In this document: positions 5,956-13,190 of the stretch, in pieces
Numbering within the stretch: the stretch's first letter is position 1
How the letters are laid out: every line of letters starts with the position of its first letter
Assembly (NCBI GenBank): GCA_004556985.1
Contig: SFFC01000061.1
Coordinates: forward strand, 1 to 13,190
Reading direction: 5' to 3'
Source of the DNA: Clostridiales bacterium
GTDB lineage: Bacteria > Bacillota > Clostridia > Christensenellales > Aristaeellaceae
Length of the DNA stretch: 13,190 nucleotides
Notes under the pieces: model-generated
The model's database searches: none
Told to the model about the DNA's origin: nothing
What the model saw: the letters and a program-made list of their open reading frames with translations, nothing else
Made by a program: the position numbers and the translations under genes

Positions 5956-7104
5956 ATGAGGAAAAAACACCCCTTGCTCTTTACCATCCTGCAGCGCGGC
6001 ATCATTCTGCTGCTGCTCGCGATGATGATTCTGACGGCATACAGCCAGTCTGCCGGACTGCAGATTTCCCCCGAAGGGATGATGGCCAGAATCATCACGC
6101 CGCTGCAGAGCGTGGTTTCCGGTGCGACGCAGGCCGTTTCCAATTTTCTGTACCGCATCAAGCTCAGGAGAAACATCGAATACGAATACAACCAGCTCAA
6201 GGCGCAGAATGACGAGCTGATCCTGCGCAGCATCCTCTATGAGGAGCTGGAGGAGGAGAACGCGCAGCTGCGCGCCCTGCTGGGCGAATATGAGTCCCGT
6301 GCGGAGATGGATCCCGTGCTGGCCCGCGTCATCGCGAGCGAGTCCGGCAACTTTTTCTCCACGTTCACCATCAACAAGGGCCGCAAGGACGGCGTGGATA
6401 CCCAGATGGCGGTCATCACCTCGGAGGGCCTCATCGGCTACATCTACGAGGTCTTTGACACGACGGCCAAGGTCATCACGATCATCGACGACCAGGCGAG
6501 CCTGGCGGCGCTGATCGAGAGCAGCCGCGATCAGGGCGCGGTCAAGGGGACGCTGGGCAGTACGGGAGAGCCGCTGTGCAGAATGTACTATCTCTCGGCG
6601 GACAGTGTGCCGCGCCCGGGCGACCGCGTCATCACCTCCGGCGTCGGCGTTTCCTTTCCCAAAGGACTGCTGATCGGCTATGTACGCGAAAGCACGCGCG
6701 CCATTGAGGACAATAAGCATTACATCGTCGTCGAGCCGGCAGCGGACTTTGAGCACATCGAAAACGTGCTCGTGCTGCGCTATTACGCCGAGGTCGAGGA
6801 GATGCCCGACAACTACAACAACACGGAGATTATCATTGCGCCGGTTGCGACGGCCAGACCGCAGGCTGTCATCGAGGAGGACAAGCTGAATGCCTCGACG
6901 CCTGTTCCGCTGCCCGACGCGCCCGGCAGGGCAACGCCGACCCCGAGCCCGGAGGTTGTGGATTTCATGGTGGACGAGGAGGCGATGGGCGATATGGCGC
7001 AGTATCTGATCGAGGCGACGCCGGCGCCGGAGGTTTCGCCCGAGCCCACTCTCAACCCCGACCTGCTACCCTCGGAAGAGGATATCTTCCCGGAGGATTT
7101 CTGA
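5956..7104 (+). CDS. mreC: Rod shape-determining protein MreC
   Basis: MreC is a single-pass membrane protein outside the cytoplasmic membrane that links MreB/MreD to PBP2 and activates the RodA-PBP2 synthase. The 382-residue product has a short basic N-terminus, a transmembrane helix (about 13-30), a coiled coil (about 68-112, rich in Glu, Leu and Gln), and the MreC beta-barrel region (about 118-278) with NKGRKDGVD, GLIGYI and GDRVITSGVGVSFPKGLLIG. Residues of about 280-382 form an added Pro/Thr/Glu-rich acidic tail ending in EEDIFPEDF. The ribosome binding site is weak (GGAG at 5939-5942, 13 nt away), which suggests translation linked to mreB. No other in-frame ATG or GTG start is available near the 5' end. 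Confidence 0.95.
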   Translation: MRKKHPLLFTILQRGIILLLLAMMILTAYSQSAGLQISPEGMMARIITPLQSVVSGATQAVSNFLYRIKLRRNIEYEYNQLKAQNDELILRSILYEELEEENAQLRALLGEYESRAEMDPVLARVIASESGNFFSTFTINKGRKDGVDTQMAVITSEGLIGYIYEVFDTTAKVITIIDDQASLAALIESSRDQGAVKGTLGSTGEPLCRMYYLSADSVPRPGDRVITSGVGVSFPKGLLIGYVRESTRAIEDNKHYIVVEPAADFEHIENVLVLRYYAEVEEMPDNYNNTEIIIAPVATARPQAVIEEDKLNASTPVPLPDAPGRATPTPSPEVVDFMVDEEAMGDMAQYLIEATPAPEVSPEPTLNPDLLPSEEDIFPEDF

Positions 7105-7122
7105 TGCGCGAGGTGATGGCTC

Positions 7123-7692
7123 ATGTCTAAAGCGCTGCGGCTCCTGCTGCTTTCCATGCTCGGCTGCATCATGCAGACGACGCTCTCCGGATATCTGCGT
7201 ATTGCGGGGGTGGCGCCCGATCTGATGATTGCGCTGCTCGTCGCCATCACGTCGTTTGGCGGTTCCTATACGGGATTCTGCGTTGGCTCCGTCATGGCGA
7301 TGTTTTACGACGCGAGCGTGGGCTATGTGCTCGCGCTCAACCTCGTCGGCTATACCTTTATCGGTTGGGCAGCGCCGCTGATCCGCCGCTTTCTGCAACA
7401 GAAGCTGCGCAGGCTCAAGCACAAAAGCGTTCTCGTCATGATGGTCACGTGCTTTTTCCTGACCTGTGTGCGAGAGATTCTGTACATCGGCTATCTCTTC
7501 CTGATCGGCTCTGAAATCGGCGTCGTTACGCTGCTGAGAATGCTGCTGTGCGCCGGATACAGCACCGTGCTGCTGCTGCCCATGATTCTGCTCGTGCGCA
7601 GGATCATGACCTGGCATCTGGGAAGAGCGCGAAAGGTTCGGGAGGATCTCAATGACGACAGGAAGGACGCTGCTACAGAAACCCATCGCTAA
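7123..7692 (+). CDS. mreD: Rod shape-determining protein MreD
   Basis: MreD is the small integral membrane subunit of the elongasome. The 189-residue product is mostly hydrophobic, with about five or six transmembrane helices. It has the typical MreD block APDLMIALLV (residues 30-39), then GFCVGSVMAMFYDA and GYVLALNLVGYTFIGW. The C-terminal 25 residues are charged and probably cytoplasmic. GAGGTG (7110-7115) lies 7 nt before the ATG. The gene lies 18 bp after mreC and 24 bp before mrdA. Primary sequence is poorly conserved in this family, so the call rests on length, topology and position as well as the motif. Confidence 0.93.
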   Translation: MSKALRLLLLSMLGCIMQTTLSGYLRIAGVAPDLMIALLVAITSFGGSYTGFCVGSVMAMFYDASVGYVLALNLVGYTFIGWAAPLIRRFLQQKLRRLKHKSVLVMMVTCFFLTCVREILYIGYLFLIGSEIGVVTLLRMLLCAGYSTVLLLPMILLVRRIMTWHLGRARKVREDLNDDRKDAATETHR

Positions 7693-7716
7693 GCTACTTC
7701 GGAGGTTTTTGGTTTC

Positions 7717-10251
7717 GTGAACAGAAAGTATACGGGGCGCTATCGGACTCTTGCTGTGCTCATCGCGTTCCTCTTCGGCGTGCTGATCGTGCAGCTGTTC
7801 AACCTGCAGGTCGTCGGCTACGAAGAGAATCTCGCGGCGGCCGAGAACAAGAAGACGAAAACGATCACCAGCCAAGGCTCGCGCGGCACGATTATGGACG
7901 CCAACTCGATGACGTTGGCCTACGACAAGCAGATCTACAACATCCAGTTCTATCGTGATCCGAACTTCACGTCCGATCAGAAGGACGAAAACGGGAACAC
8001 GGTCAGCTCTCTGTCTCTGTATACCAAGGCGATCATTGACGCCATCGAGATCATCGAACGCAACGGGGGCACCCTCAACACCTCCTTTTCGCTCAAGCAG
8101 GACGAGATGACAGGGCTGTGGGTGTTTACCTGGAATACCAACGATTATACCGCTTCGCAGCAGGCAGCGCGCGAATCCATGTGGCGCAGCAATTTCTATA
8201 TGGCGAGCACGACGACCTATCCGCAGCAGGAGCTCTTTGACAAGCTCTGCCAGCGCTACAAGGTGCCCGACACCCTGACGACGGAGGAGAAGATCAAGGT
8301 GCTCGGCGTCTGGGAGACCATGCAGAACAACGCGTTCCTCTCTTCGCCGATTACGATCGCCTCCAATGTCAGCTGGGAAACGGTTATCGAGATCGAGGCC
8401 AAGGCGCTGACCCTGGAGGGCATCTCGGTTTCGGTCAGCACGCAGCGCGTCTATCCCAACGGCACGCTGGCCTGCCACGTCGTGGGCTATATCGGCAAGA
8501 TTCAGAACTACGACACGTATTATGCCTCCTACAAGGACAAGGGCTATTCGCTCTCGGATCTGATCGGTCTGGACGGCGTCGAGAAGACGATGGAGGACTG
8601 GCTCAGCCCCTGCACGACGCAGCGGGTCGGCAAGCGCGTCGTGGAGATCGACCGGTACGGCGCAGTCAGCCGGACGCTTTCCACCACGGAGGCGACGGAC
8701 GGCAACAACGTCAAGCTGACGATCGATTCCAACCTCCAGCGCATCGCGGAAACCGCGCTGGAGACCAACATCAATACCATCCGCGACGAGCAGGAAAAGC
8801 TCCTCCGAAACGACACCTGGCTCGATACGAACAAGGGCGTTCTGCAGGGCACGACGCGCGACTTCGATTCGAGTCCGATTGAGCTGGCGGAGAAGGGGGC
8901 GGCCGTCGTCATCGACATGGAGGGGCGCGTGCTCGCGCTGGCGAGCTATCCGCCGTATGACCCCAATGCGTTCATCGTCGGCGGAGAGGCTGCGGCGAAC
9001 ATCCTGCTGGATACACGCAACCCGCTGGTCAATTACGCTATCGGCTCCCGCGATACGCCGGGCTCTATTTTCAAGGGCGTGACGGCGACCGCAGGCCTCA
9101 TGTCCGGTCAGCTGACGATGACCGAGCAGATCAGCGACATGGGTAGATACACAAAATACGACAGCACGAACCCGCCGCGCTGCTGGGTCAATCAGAACTA
9201 TCTGAGCCGTCACGCGGATCAGACGGTCAAGGATGCGCTGACGCATTCCTGTAACTATTTTTTCTACGAGGTAGGCTCCCGCCTGTATGAAAAAACGGAC
9301 GATCAGCTCTACAAGACTGCCGCGCTTTACGGCCTGACGACCAAGACCGGCATTGACCTGCCGGGCGAGCTTCAGGGCTATGTCGGCAGCCAGACGACGC
9401 TGTATGACAAGAACAAAGCCATCAGTGCGGCCGAGCAGGCGACCTGGAGGCCCTCCATCGTCTTTAACAACATCCGCAAAAACCTCGTGAGCGTCAGCGC
9501 AACCTATGGCATGACGTTTGACGACGACAAGCTCGACCGATGCGTCAAACGCCTGATGGACATGGCAGTTGACTACAACCAGAGCGACTGGCTTGCGCAG
9601 ATCCGCAACATCCTCATGGAGGAGCTCGATATGCCGCGCGAGATGGTCTATCTGCAGGCCATCACGGGCGACACCTTCATCATGCTCAACGAGATCAAAT
9701 GGGGCGGCAGCGAGGCGATCATGTGCGCGGTCGGCCAGTCCATCACGACGGTCACGCCTGTGGCGCTCGCGCGCTATATCGCGGCCATTGCAAACGGCGG
9801 CAAGGTCTACGACCTGCGCATCGTCGATTCCATCATCTCGCCGGACGGCGAGGTGCTTAGCCAGAGCTCGCCGATTCTCGCCTCCCAGCTCGAAGGGGAC
9901 AACATCGAGGAATACATCGCGTTCATTCGGGAAGGCATGAAAGGCGTCGTTGAGGCCGAAGGTACAGCTACCCGCTTCTTCAGCGATTCGAAGTACGACA
10001 ATATCCGGGAGAACATGGGTGCTAAAACCGGTACGGCCGAAAAGACGCAGATCGACCTTGAGAACAATGCGTGGATGATCGCCTTTGCGCCGTTTGAAGA
10101 GCCGGAAATCGCTGTCTGTGTGTATATTCCGCATGGATACAGCGGCGCGTACTGCTCGATTACGGTCAGAGAGATCATCGACTATTACATGGACAACCGG
10201 CTGCTCGATCAGGACGACTTTATGGCGCCGTCGAATTCGCTGGCCTATTGA
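7717..10251 (+). CDS. mrdA: Penicillin-binding protein 2 (class B PBP, elongasome transpeptidase)
   Basis: PBP2 crosslinks new lateral-wall peptidoglycan made by RodA. The product has 844 residues, longer than the usual 600-700. It has a transmembrane helix (about 11-30), the start of the pedestal domain at GSRGTIMD, RVYPNGTLACHVVGYIG in the pedestal, and a transpeptidase domain with SIFK (S450, K453), SCN (S511-N513) and KTGT (K770). All three active-site motifs are intact. The distance from SxN to KTG is 257 residues, against about 157 in E. coli PBP2. An insertion of roughly 80 residues, mostly helical in look, lies between GYVGS (554-558) and VGQS (672-675). The start is GTG, with GGAGG (7701-7705) 11 nt before it. 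No later start is better, since the membrane helix begins at residue 11. SpoVD-type PBPs are an alternative, but position and lack of a PASTA domain favour PBP2. Confidence 0.93.
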   Translation: MNRKYTGRYRTLAVLIAFLFGVLIVQLFNLQVVGYEENLAAAENKKTKTITSQGSRGTIMDANSMTLAYDKQIYNIQFYRDPNFTSDQKDENGNTVSSLSLYTKAIIDAIEIIERNGGTLNTSFSLKQDEMTGLWVFTWNTNDYTASQQAARESMWRSNFYMASTTTYPQQELFDKLCQRYKVPDTLTTEEKIKVLGVWETMQNNAFLSSPITIASNVSWETVIEIEAKALTLEGISVSVSTQRVYPNGTLACHVVGYIGKIQNYDTYYASYKDKGYSLSDLIGLDGVEKTMEDWLSPCTTQRVGKRVVEIDRYGAVSRTLSTTEATDGNNVKLTIDSNLQRIAETALETNINTIRDEQEKLLRNDTWLDTNKGVLQGTTRDFDSSPIELAEKGAAVVIDMEGRVLALASYPPYDPNAFIVGGEAAANILLDTRNPLVNYAIGSRDTPGSIFKGVTATAGLMSGQLTMTEQISDMGRYTKYDSTNPPRCWVNQNYLSRHADQTVKDALTHSCNYFFYEVGSRLYEKTDDQLYKTAALYGLTTKTGIDLPGELQGYVGSQTTLYDKNKAISAAEQATWRPSIVFNNIRKNLVSVSATYGMTFDDDKLDRCVKRLMDMAVDYNQSDWLAQIRNILMEELDMPREMVYLQAITGDTFIMLNEIKWGGSEAIMCAVGQSITTVTPVALARYIAAIANGGKVYDLRIVDSIISPDGEVLSQSSPILASQLEGDNIEEYIAFIREGMKGVVEAEGTATRFFSDSKYDNIRENMGAKTGTAEKTQIDLENNAWMIAFAPFEEPEIAVCVYIPHGYSGAYCSITVREIIDYYMDNRLLDQDDFMAPSNSLAY

Positions 10252-10261
10252 GGAAAACGCT

Positions 10262-10969
10262 ATGGGAAGAGTTTTTGCAGTCTGCTCCGGCAGCGGGGGC
10301 GTGGGAAAGACCACGGTCGCCCTCTCGCTTGCCGTCTGCGCATCCAGAGCGGGAAAAAGAACCATTCTGCTGGATGCCTCCGGGCCCGCACGCTCGGCAG
10401 ATCTGACGCTCGGCCTCTCTGGCGCGCTGACGCTGGATATGGCGGATGTCGCGGCGGGAGACGCCGCGATGGAGGCTGCGCTCTATCCGGCGGTGCGCTA
10501 CCCGAATCTGCGCCTCGCCTGTGCCTCGCTGCATGACGAGGTCACAGCGGCGGAGCTCTCCGGGACGATTCTGGCGCTGCATTCGCTCTGCGACATCCTC
10601 GTGATCGATCTGCCAACCGGGCAGGCAGCGCTTGAAGAATGGATGTTCACGAAGGACGACGTCCGCATCGTCGTTTTGCGCCCGGATGACGCATCGATCC
10701 GCTCGACGGAGCATCTGCTCGGCGGGGCGCTGCCTTCTGGCGCACAAAGCCTGCTGCTCCTCAACAGGACGCAGTCTGCGCTGCTTCGCGCAGGGCAGCA
10801 GTACGATGCCAACACGGTACAGATGACGCTTGACTGCCCCGTGCTGGGCGAAGTCCCTGAGGACAAGACCATTCCGCTCAGCGCTGCAAAGGGGCGGCCC
10901 GCCATCGAATGCGATGGCCCGGCCTGGACGGCGCTGAGCCAGGCGCTTATGCCGCTGCTCGACGTCTGA
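10262..10969 (+). CDS. minD: MinD-like ParA/MinD family protein with altered ATPase motif
   Basis: MinD is a membrane-binding ATPase that recruits the division inhibitor MinC. This 235-residue product aligns with MinD along most of its length: P-loop region CSGSGGVGKTT (8-18), LLDASGPARSADLTLGL (36-52), LVIDLPTG with D116, and GEVPEDKTIPLSAAKGRPA near the end. Three things are odd. The signature lysine of the deviant Walker A motif is serine (S11). The switch I aspartate is serine (S40). The end (LSQALMPLLDV) lacks the lysine-rich amphipathic membrane helix of MinD. K16 and T17 are kept, so nucleotide binding is possible. No minC or minE is next to it. GAGGA (10250-10254) overlaps the mrdA stop and lies 7 nt before the ATG. 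It is best read as a diverged MinD in the normal minD position, with an uncertain role. Confidence 0.85.
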   Translation: MGRVFAVCSGSGGVGKTTVALSLAVCASRAGKRTILLDASGPARSADLTLGLSGALTLDMADVAAGDAAMEAALYPAVRYPNLRLACASLHDEVTAAELSGTILALHSLCDILVIDLPTGQAALEEWMFTKDDVRIVVLRPDDASIRSTEHLLGGALPSGAQSLLLLNRTQSALLRAGQQYDANTVQMTLDCPVLGEVPEDKTIPLSAAKGRPAIECDGPAWTALSQALMPLLDV

Positions 10970-10979
10970 TGGCGGACAG

Positions 10980-10997
10980 CCGGAACACCGGGTTTTT
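10980..10997 (+). terminator. Weak hairpin with T tract between the minD-like gene and rodA
   Basis: CCGG (10980-10983) can pair with CCGG (10988-10991) around AACA, followed by G and five T. The 4-bp stem is too short for an efficient terminator, so at most it would attenuate transcription. Confidence 0.25.
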
Positions 10998-11026
10998 GAT
11001 AATGAAAAAGCGGACAGGAGGAATTC

Positions 11027-12199
11027 ATGCGCGTATCCGATAACAGCAGGCTGTCCAAGCCGCATTTTGACTGGCAGCTGCTGATTGCAAGCTATATGCT
11101 CGCGCTCTATGGCGTTCTGGCCATCACCATCGCCAACTTCGATCCGACGCTGGGCACGGATCGCTCGCTTCAGGAGCTGGTCATGGACGCCAGCAACGGC
11201 CGGTTACAGCTGCTCTGGGTGGTCGTCAGCATGGTGGCGGTCAGCCTCGTGATGACGATCAAATACGACATCATCGGCAGGCTCTGGCCGATCATCTATG
11301 TGGTCGACGTGCTGCTGCTGGCGCTCGTTCTGGGCACATCGCAGATCAACGGCGTCGCCGGATGGTATCAGTTTCTGGATCGAACCTTCCAGCCTTCCGA
11401 GCTGGCCAAGCTGGCGCTGATCATCACGCTCTCCAAGGCGCTCACAAGATACCCGGACAAGCCGATTCCCAACTTCCGGTATTTCATTTACATTTGCGTC
11501 CATTTCGGCATTCCCGCTCTTCTGATCCTCCTTCAGCCTGACATCGGCACGCTGATGGTCTTCTGCGTCATCTTTGTGGCGCTGCTGTTCGTCTCCGGCT
11601 TCGAGCTGCGCTGGATGTTCCTGCTCGGTGGAATCGCGATCGCGGCCATGACGCCTGTCGTCTTCTATCTCGCGTCGACGAACAACTTCCGCTGGCTGCG
11701 TCTGGTCGCCTTCATGAACCCCGAATCCGACCCGACCGGCAGCAGCTATCAGATCGTCAACTCGAAGGTCACGATCGGCTCCGGCGGCCTCTACGGCAAG
11801 GGAGCGCTGGCCGAGGGCACGCTGACCCATCTCAACTACGTGCCGGAAAACCACACGGACTTCATCTTCTCCGTCGTCGGCGAAACGCTGGGGTTTGTCG
11901 GCGCGCTGGTGCTGCTGGCGCTCTACGCCTTTGTCATCTTCCGCATGCTGCTGCTGGCCTATCACACGAAGGACAAATTCGGCCAGCTGATCATTGTCGG
12001 CGTGATGGCCATGCTGCTGTTCCACGTCTATGAGAACATCGGCATGTGCATCGGCGTCATGCCGATTACAGGCATACCGCTGCCGTTCATCAGCTACGGA
12101 GGCACAAACCTCGTCGTGAATATGGCCGGAATCGGTCTGGTACTCAACGTGACAGCCTACAAGAGTTCGATCGACCTCTCAGAGCATAAGAACGGATAG
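11027..12199 (+). CDS. rodA: RodA, SEDS-family peptidoglycan glycan polymerase
   Basis: RodA polymerises lipid II into glycan strands in complex with PBP2. The 390-residue product is polytopic (about ten helices) and has the SEDS blocks: WYQF with FQPSELAKLALI, LQPDIGTLMVF, AFMNPESDPTGSSYQ, VTIGSGGLYGKG, the catalytic-loop HTDFIF with D278, and MPITGIPLPFISYGGT. The NPESDPxGxxYQ form and the neighbouring PBP2 favour RodA over FtsW. AGGAGG (11016-11021) lies 5 nt before the ATG. The gap to the minD-like gene is 57 bp, the largest inside the operon. It is the last gene before a strong terminator. Confidence 0.95.
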   Translation: MRVSDNSRLSKPHFDWQLLIASYMLALYGVLAITIANFDPTLGTDRSLQELVMDASNGRLQLLWVVVSMVAVSLVMTIKYDIIGRLWPIIYVVDVLLLALVLGTSQINGVAGWYQFLDRTFQPSELAKLALIITLSKALTRYPDKPIPNFRYFIYICVHFGIPALLILLQPDIGTLMVFCVIFVALLFVSGFELRWMFLLGGIAIAAMTPVVFYLASTNNFRWLRLVAFMNPESDPTGSSYQIVNSKVTIGSGGLYGKGALAEGTLTHLNYVPENHTDFIFSVVGETLGFVGALVLLALYAFVIFRMLLLAYHTKDKFGQLIIVGVMAMLLFHVYENIGMCIGVMPITGIPLPFISYGGTNLVVNMAGIGLVLNVTAYKSSIDLSEHKNG

Positions 12200-12207
12200 A
12201 TTGTTCT

Positions 12208-12263
12208 CGCCCTCCTTTCCTGCGCATAGCATCTTGCAGAAGCAGGAGAGGGAGGGCGTTTTT
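12208..12263 (+). terminator. Long terminator hairpin that includes the next gene's ribosome binding site
   Basis: The arm 12208-12223 pairs with 12242-12258 (16 pairs with one G-U and one bulged G at 12248), with an 18-nt loop, followed by five T (12259-12263). It lies 8 bp after the rodA stop. GGGAGGG (12250-12256) in the 3' arm is also the only Shine-Dalgarno sequence for the ATG at 12265, 8 nt away. A folded hairpin would therefore both end the mre transcript and hide that site in any read-through transcript. Confidence 0.85.
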
Positions 12264-12264
12264 C

Positions 12265-12918
12265 ATGAATGAAAGCCGGCAGGGCGAGCCCGCTCGGGTC
12301 ATCGGCCAGATGCGAACACAGGAAAAGCGCGAATGGACAACACCCGTGCACAGGAAGAAAGCGATTCGTTCGCGGCGGGGGCTGAAGCGGGCCGGGATCT
12401 GTGCGGCGATCTTTTGCTGCCTGTGCGGCGGTCTTGCCATGAAAGCGCCTGTCCAAAACGCTGCCCAGGAGGTTATGAGCCATCTGACGGCGGGCTTTGA
12501 ATACGACGACACGCTGGGCCGGCTGCAGTTTGTCAGCAACGTGCTGCCCGAGAGCGCTATGGTCTTTCTGACCGGGGATTCGTCGGTAGAGGCGGTCGTC
12601 CGCCCCGTTCAGGAGAGCGCGGAGCACGTCTGGAGCCAGGAAGAGCCGTGGATGGAATTTGCCAGCTCCGGCGACGTCGTTGCCTGCAGAGACGGAGAGG
12701 TCATGACCGTCGTGTGCAGCAGACAGGATGAATACACCGTCCGCGTTCTGCATACAGACGGCTATGAATCGGTATACAGCGGACTCCGGGAGATCGAGAT
12801 CGGGGAAGGCAGCCTTGTAACCGCTGGTCAGAAGCTCGGGGAGGCTAACGGCTGCGCCGCGTTCGAGCTTCGCAGGGACGGCCTCTCCATACAGCCCGTC
12901 TTCGCGCAGGACCGCTGA
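12265..12918 (+). CDS. spoIVFA: SpoIVFA-like protein with degenerate M23 (LytM) domain
   Basis: In Bacillus SpoIVFA sits in the mother-cell membrane around the forespore and holds the protease SpoIVFB in an inhibited complex with BofA. This 217-residue product has a basic cytoplasmic N-terminus (1-41), one transmembrane helix (about 42-59) and a C-terminal M23-like fold (about 120-217): GDVVACRDGEVMTVV, HTDGYESVYSGL, GSLVTAGQKLGEA, FELRRDGLSIQP. The usual zinc ligands are missing: no HxGxD, YSGL instead of YxHL, and AAFEL instead of HLHFE. It is therefore unlikely to cut peptidoglycan, as expected for SpoIVFA. The M50 protease gene follows 9 bp later. The overall sequence is weakly conserved, so the name rests on fold, topology and position after the mre-min-rodA genes. 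Confidence 0.8.
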   Translation: MNESRQGEPARVIGQMRTQEKREWTTPVHRKKAIRSRRGLKRAGICAAIFCCLCGGLAMKAPVQNAAQEVMSHLTAGFEYDDTLGRLQFVSNVLPESAMVFLTGDSSVEAVVRPVQESAEHVWSQEEPWMEFASSGDVVACRDGEVMTVVCSRQDEYTVRVLHTDGYESVYSGLREIEIGEGSLVTAGQKLGEANGCAAFELRRDGLSIQPVFAQDR

Positions 12919-12927
12919 GCAAAGGGC

Positions 12928-13190
12928 ATGAAGATCCGGATTCGCCCGGCATTTGTCGCTTATCTTCTGAGCATGGCGCTACTGTCGAGCTTCTCGGGGA
13001 CGCTTTGCGCTCTCGCGGCGCTGATGATTCATGAGCTCGCCCATCTTGCTGCGGCGCGCGCGATGGGGGAACGCATCGGCTGCCTCGAGCTGGCGCCGTT
13101 CGGCGGTGTGATGACCTATGAACCCGGACAGAGTCCGTCCAAGGGGCTCAGAGGCATGCTCGTGGCGGCTGCAGGGCCGCTTGCGAACGA
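12928..13190 (+). CDS. spoIVFB: SpoIVFB-like M50 intramembrane metalloprotease (3' end missing)
   Basis: SpoIVFB is a site-2-type protease that cuts pro-sigma-K in the mother cell late in sporulation. The first 87 codons are visible, and the frame is still open at the window end. They show a first hydrophobic helix, the zinc motif HELAH (residues 35-39) inside a second helix, FGGVMTYE (58-65), and the start of the GPLAN segment typical of M50 proteases (83-87). The second zinc motif (NxxPxxxLDG) would lie beyond the window. AAAGGG lies only 1 nt before the ATG, a poor spacing, so translation may be coupled to the spoIVFA-like gene 9 bp upstream. Other M50 subgroups are possible, but the pairing with a degenerate M23 protein in this locus favours SpoIVFB. 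Confidence 0.85.
   Translation, partial: MKIRIRPAFVAYLLSMALLSSFSGTLCALAALMIHELAHLAAARAMGERIGCLELAPFGGVMTYEPGQSPSKGLRGMLVAAAGPLAN

Noticed and set aside
7066..10365. A 1099-codon open frame on the minus strand, antisense to mrdA and the flanking genes.
   Set aside because: The + strand genes here have intact family motifs. The minus frame has no recognisable domain and is very rich in Arg, Asp and His, as expected from the shadow of GC-rich codons. Several other long antisense frames (1356-2867, 4814-5896, 5893-6756, 10220-11065) have the same cause.
10998..11003. GATAAT before rodA as a -10 element for a separate rodA promoter.
   Set aside because: No -35-like sequence is found 16-18 bp upstream (GACAGC region only), and rodA is plausibly expressed from the maf promoter.

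Overview
This window looks like chromosomal core genome from a GC-rich, spore-forming member of the Bacillota, probably class Clostridia. The evidence is gene content and order. A maf-mreB-mreC-mreD-PBP2-minD-rodA elongation cluster is followed by a spoIVFA/spoIVFB-like pair, which matches the known layout of the mre-min-spoIVF region of Bacillus and the Clostridia. AGGAGG-type ribosome binding sites and strong hairpin-plus-T terminators fit as well. The exact lineage is not readable from the window. Every supported gene lies on the + strand. I see no transposase, phage gene, CRISPR array, tRNA or rRNA.

Region 1 (1-3297) holds the 3' part of mutL (mismatch repair), then miaA (tRNA modification) 11 bp later, then a 185-residue protein with 20 cysteines that I do not recognise. 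Region 2 (3272-3977) is xpt (xanthine salvage) with its own sigma-A-type promoter, placed inside the end of the preceding gene, and a strong intrinsic terminator. Region 3 (3978-4300) is the only real intergenic stretch. It carries two directly adjacent 97-bp repeats, each with a hairpin and its own terminator-like 3' end, then an extended -10 promoter facing maf.

Region 4 (4301-12263) reads as one operon with gaps of 10-57 bp: maf, mreB, mreC, mreD, mrdA (PBP2), a minD-like gene and rodA. MreB filaments with MreC and MreD position the elongasome. RodA is its glycan polymerase and PBP2 its transpeptidase. The operon ends in a long terminator hairpin whose 3' arm also contains the ribosome binding site of the next gene. 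Region 5 (12265-13190) is the spoIVFA-like gene and the first 87 codons of a SpoIVFB-like M50 membrane protease. In spore formers that pair controls pro-sigma-K processing.

Most of the window is conserved housekeeping, and I do not see a clear new defence or biosynthetic system. The points most worth checking are the tandem 97-bp elements, a MinD-like protein that has lost the signature lysine and the switch I aspartate, an MreB with glutamine where the catalytic glutamate is expected, the terminator/ribosome-binding-site overlap before the spoIV pair, and the cysteine-rich protein after miaA.
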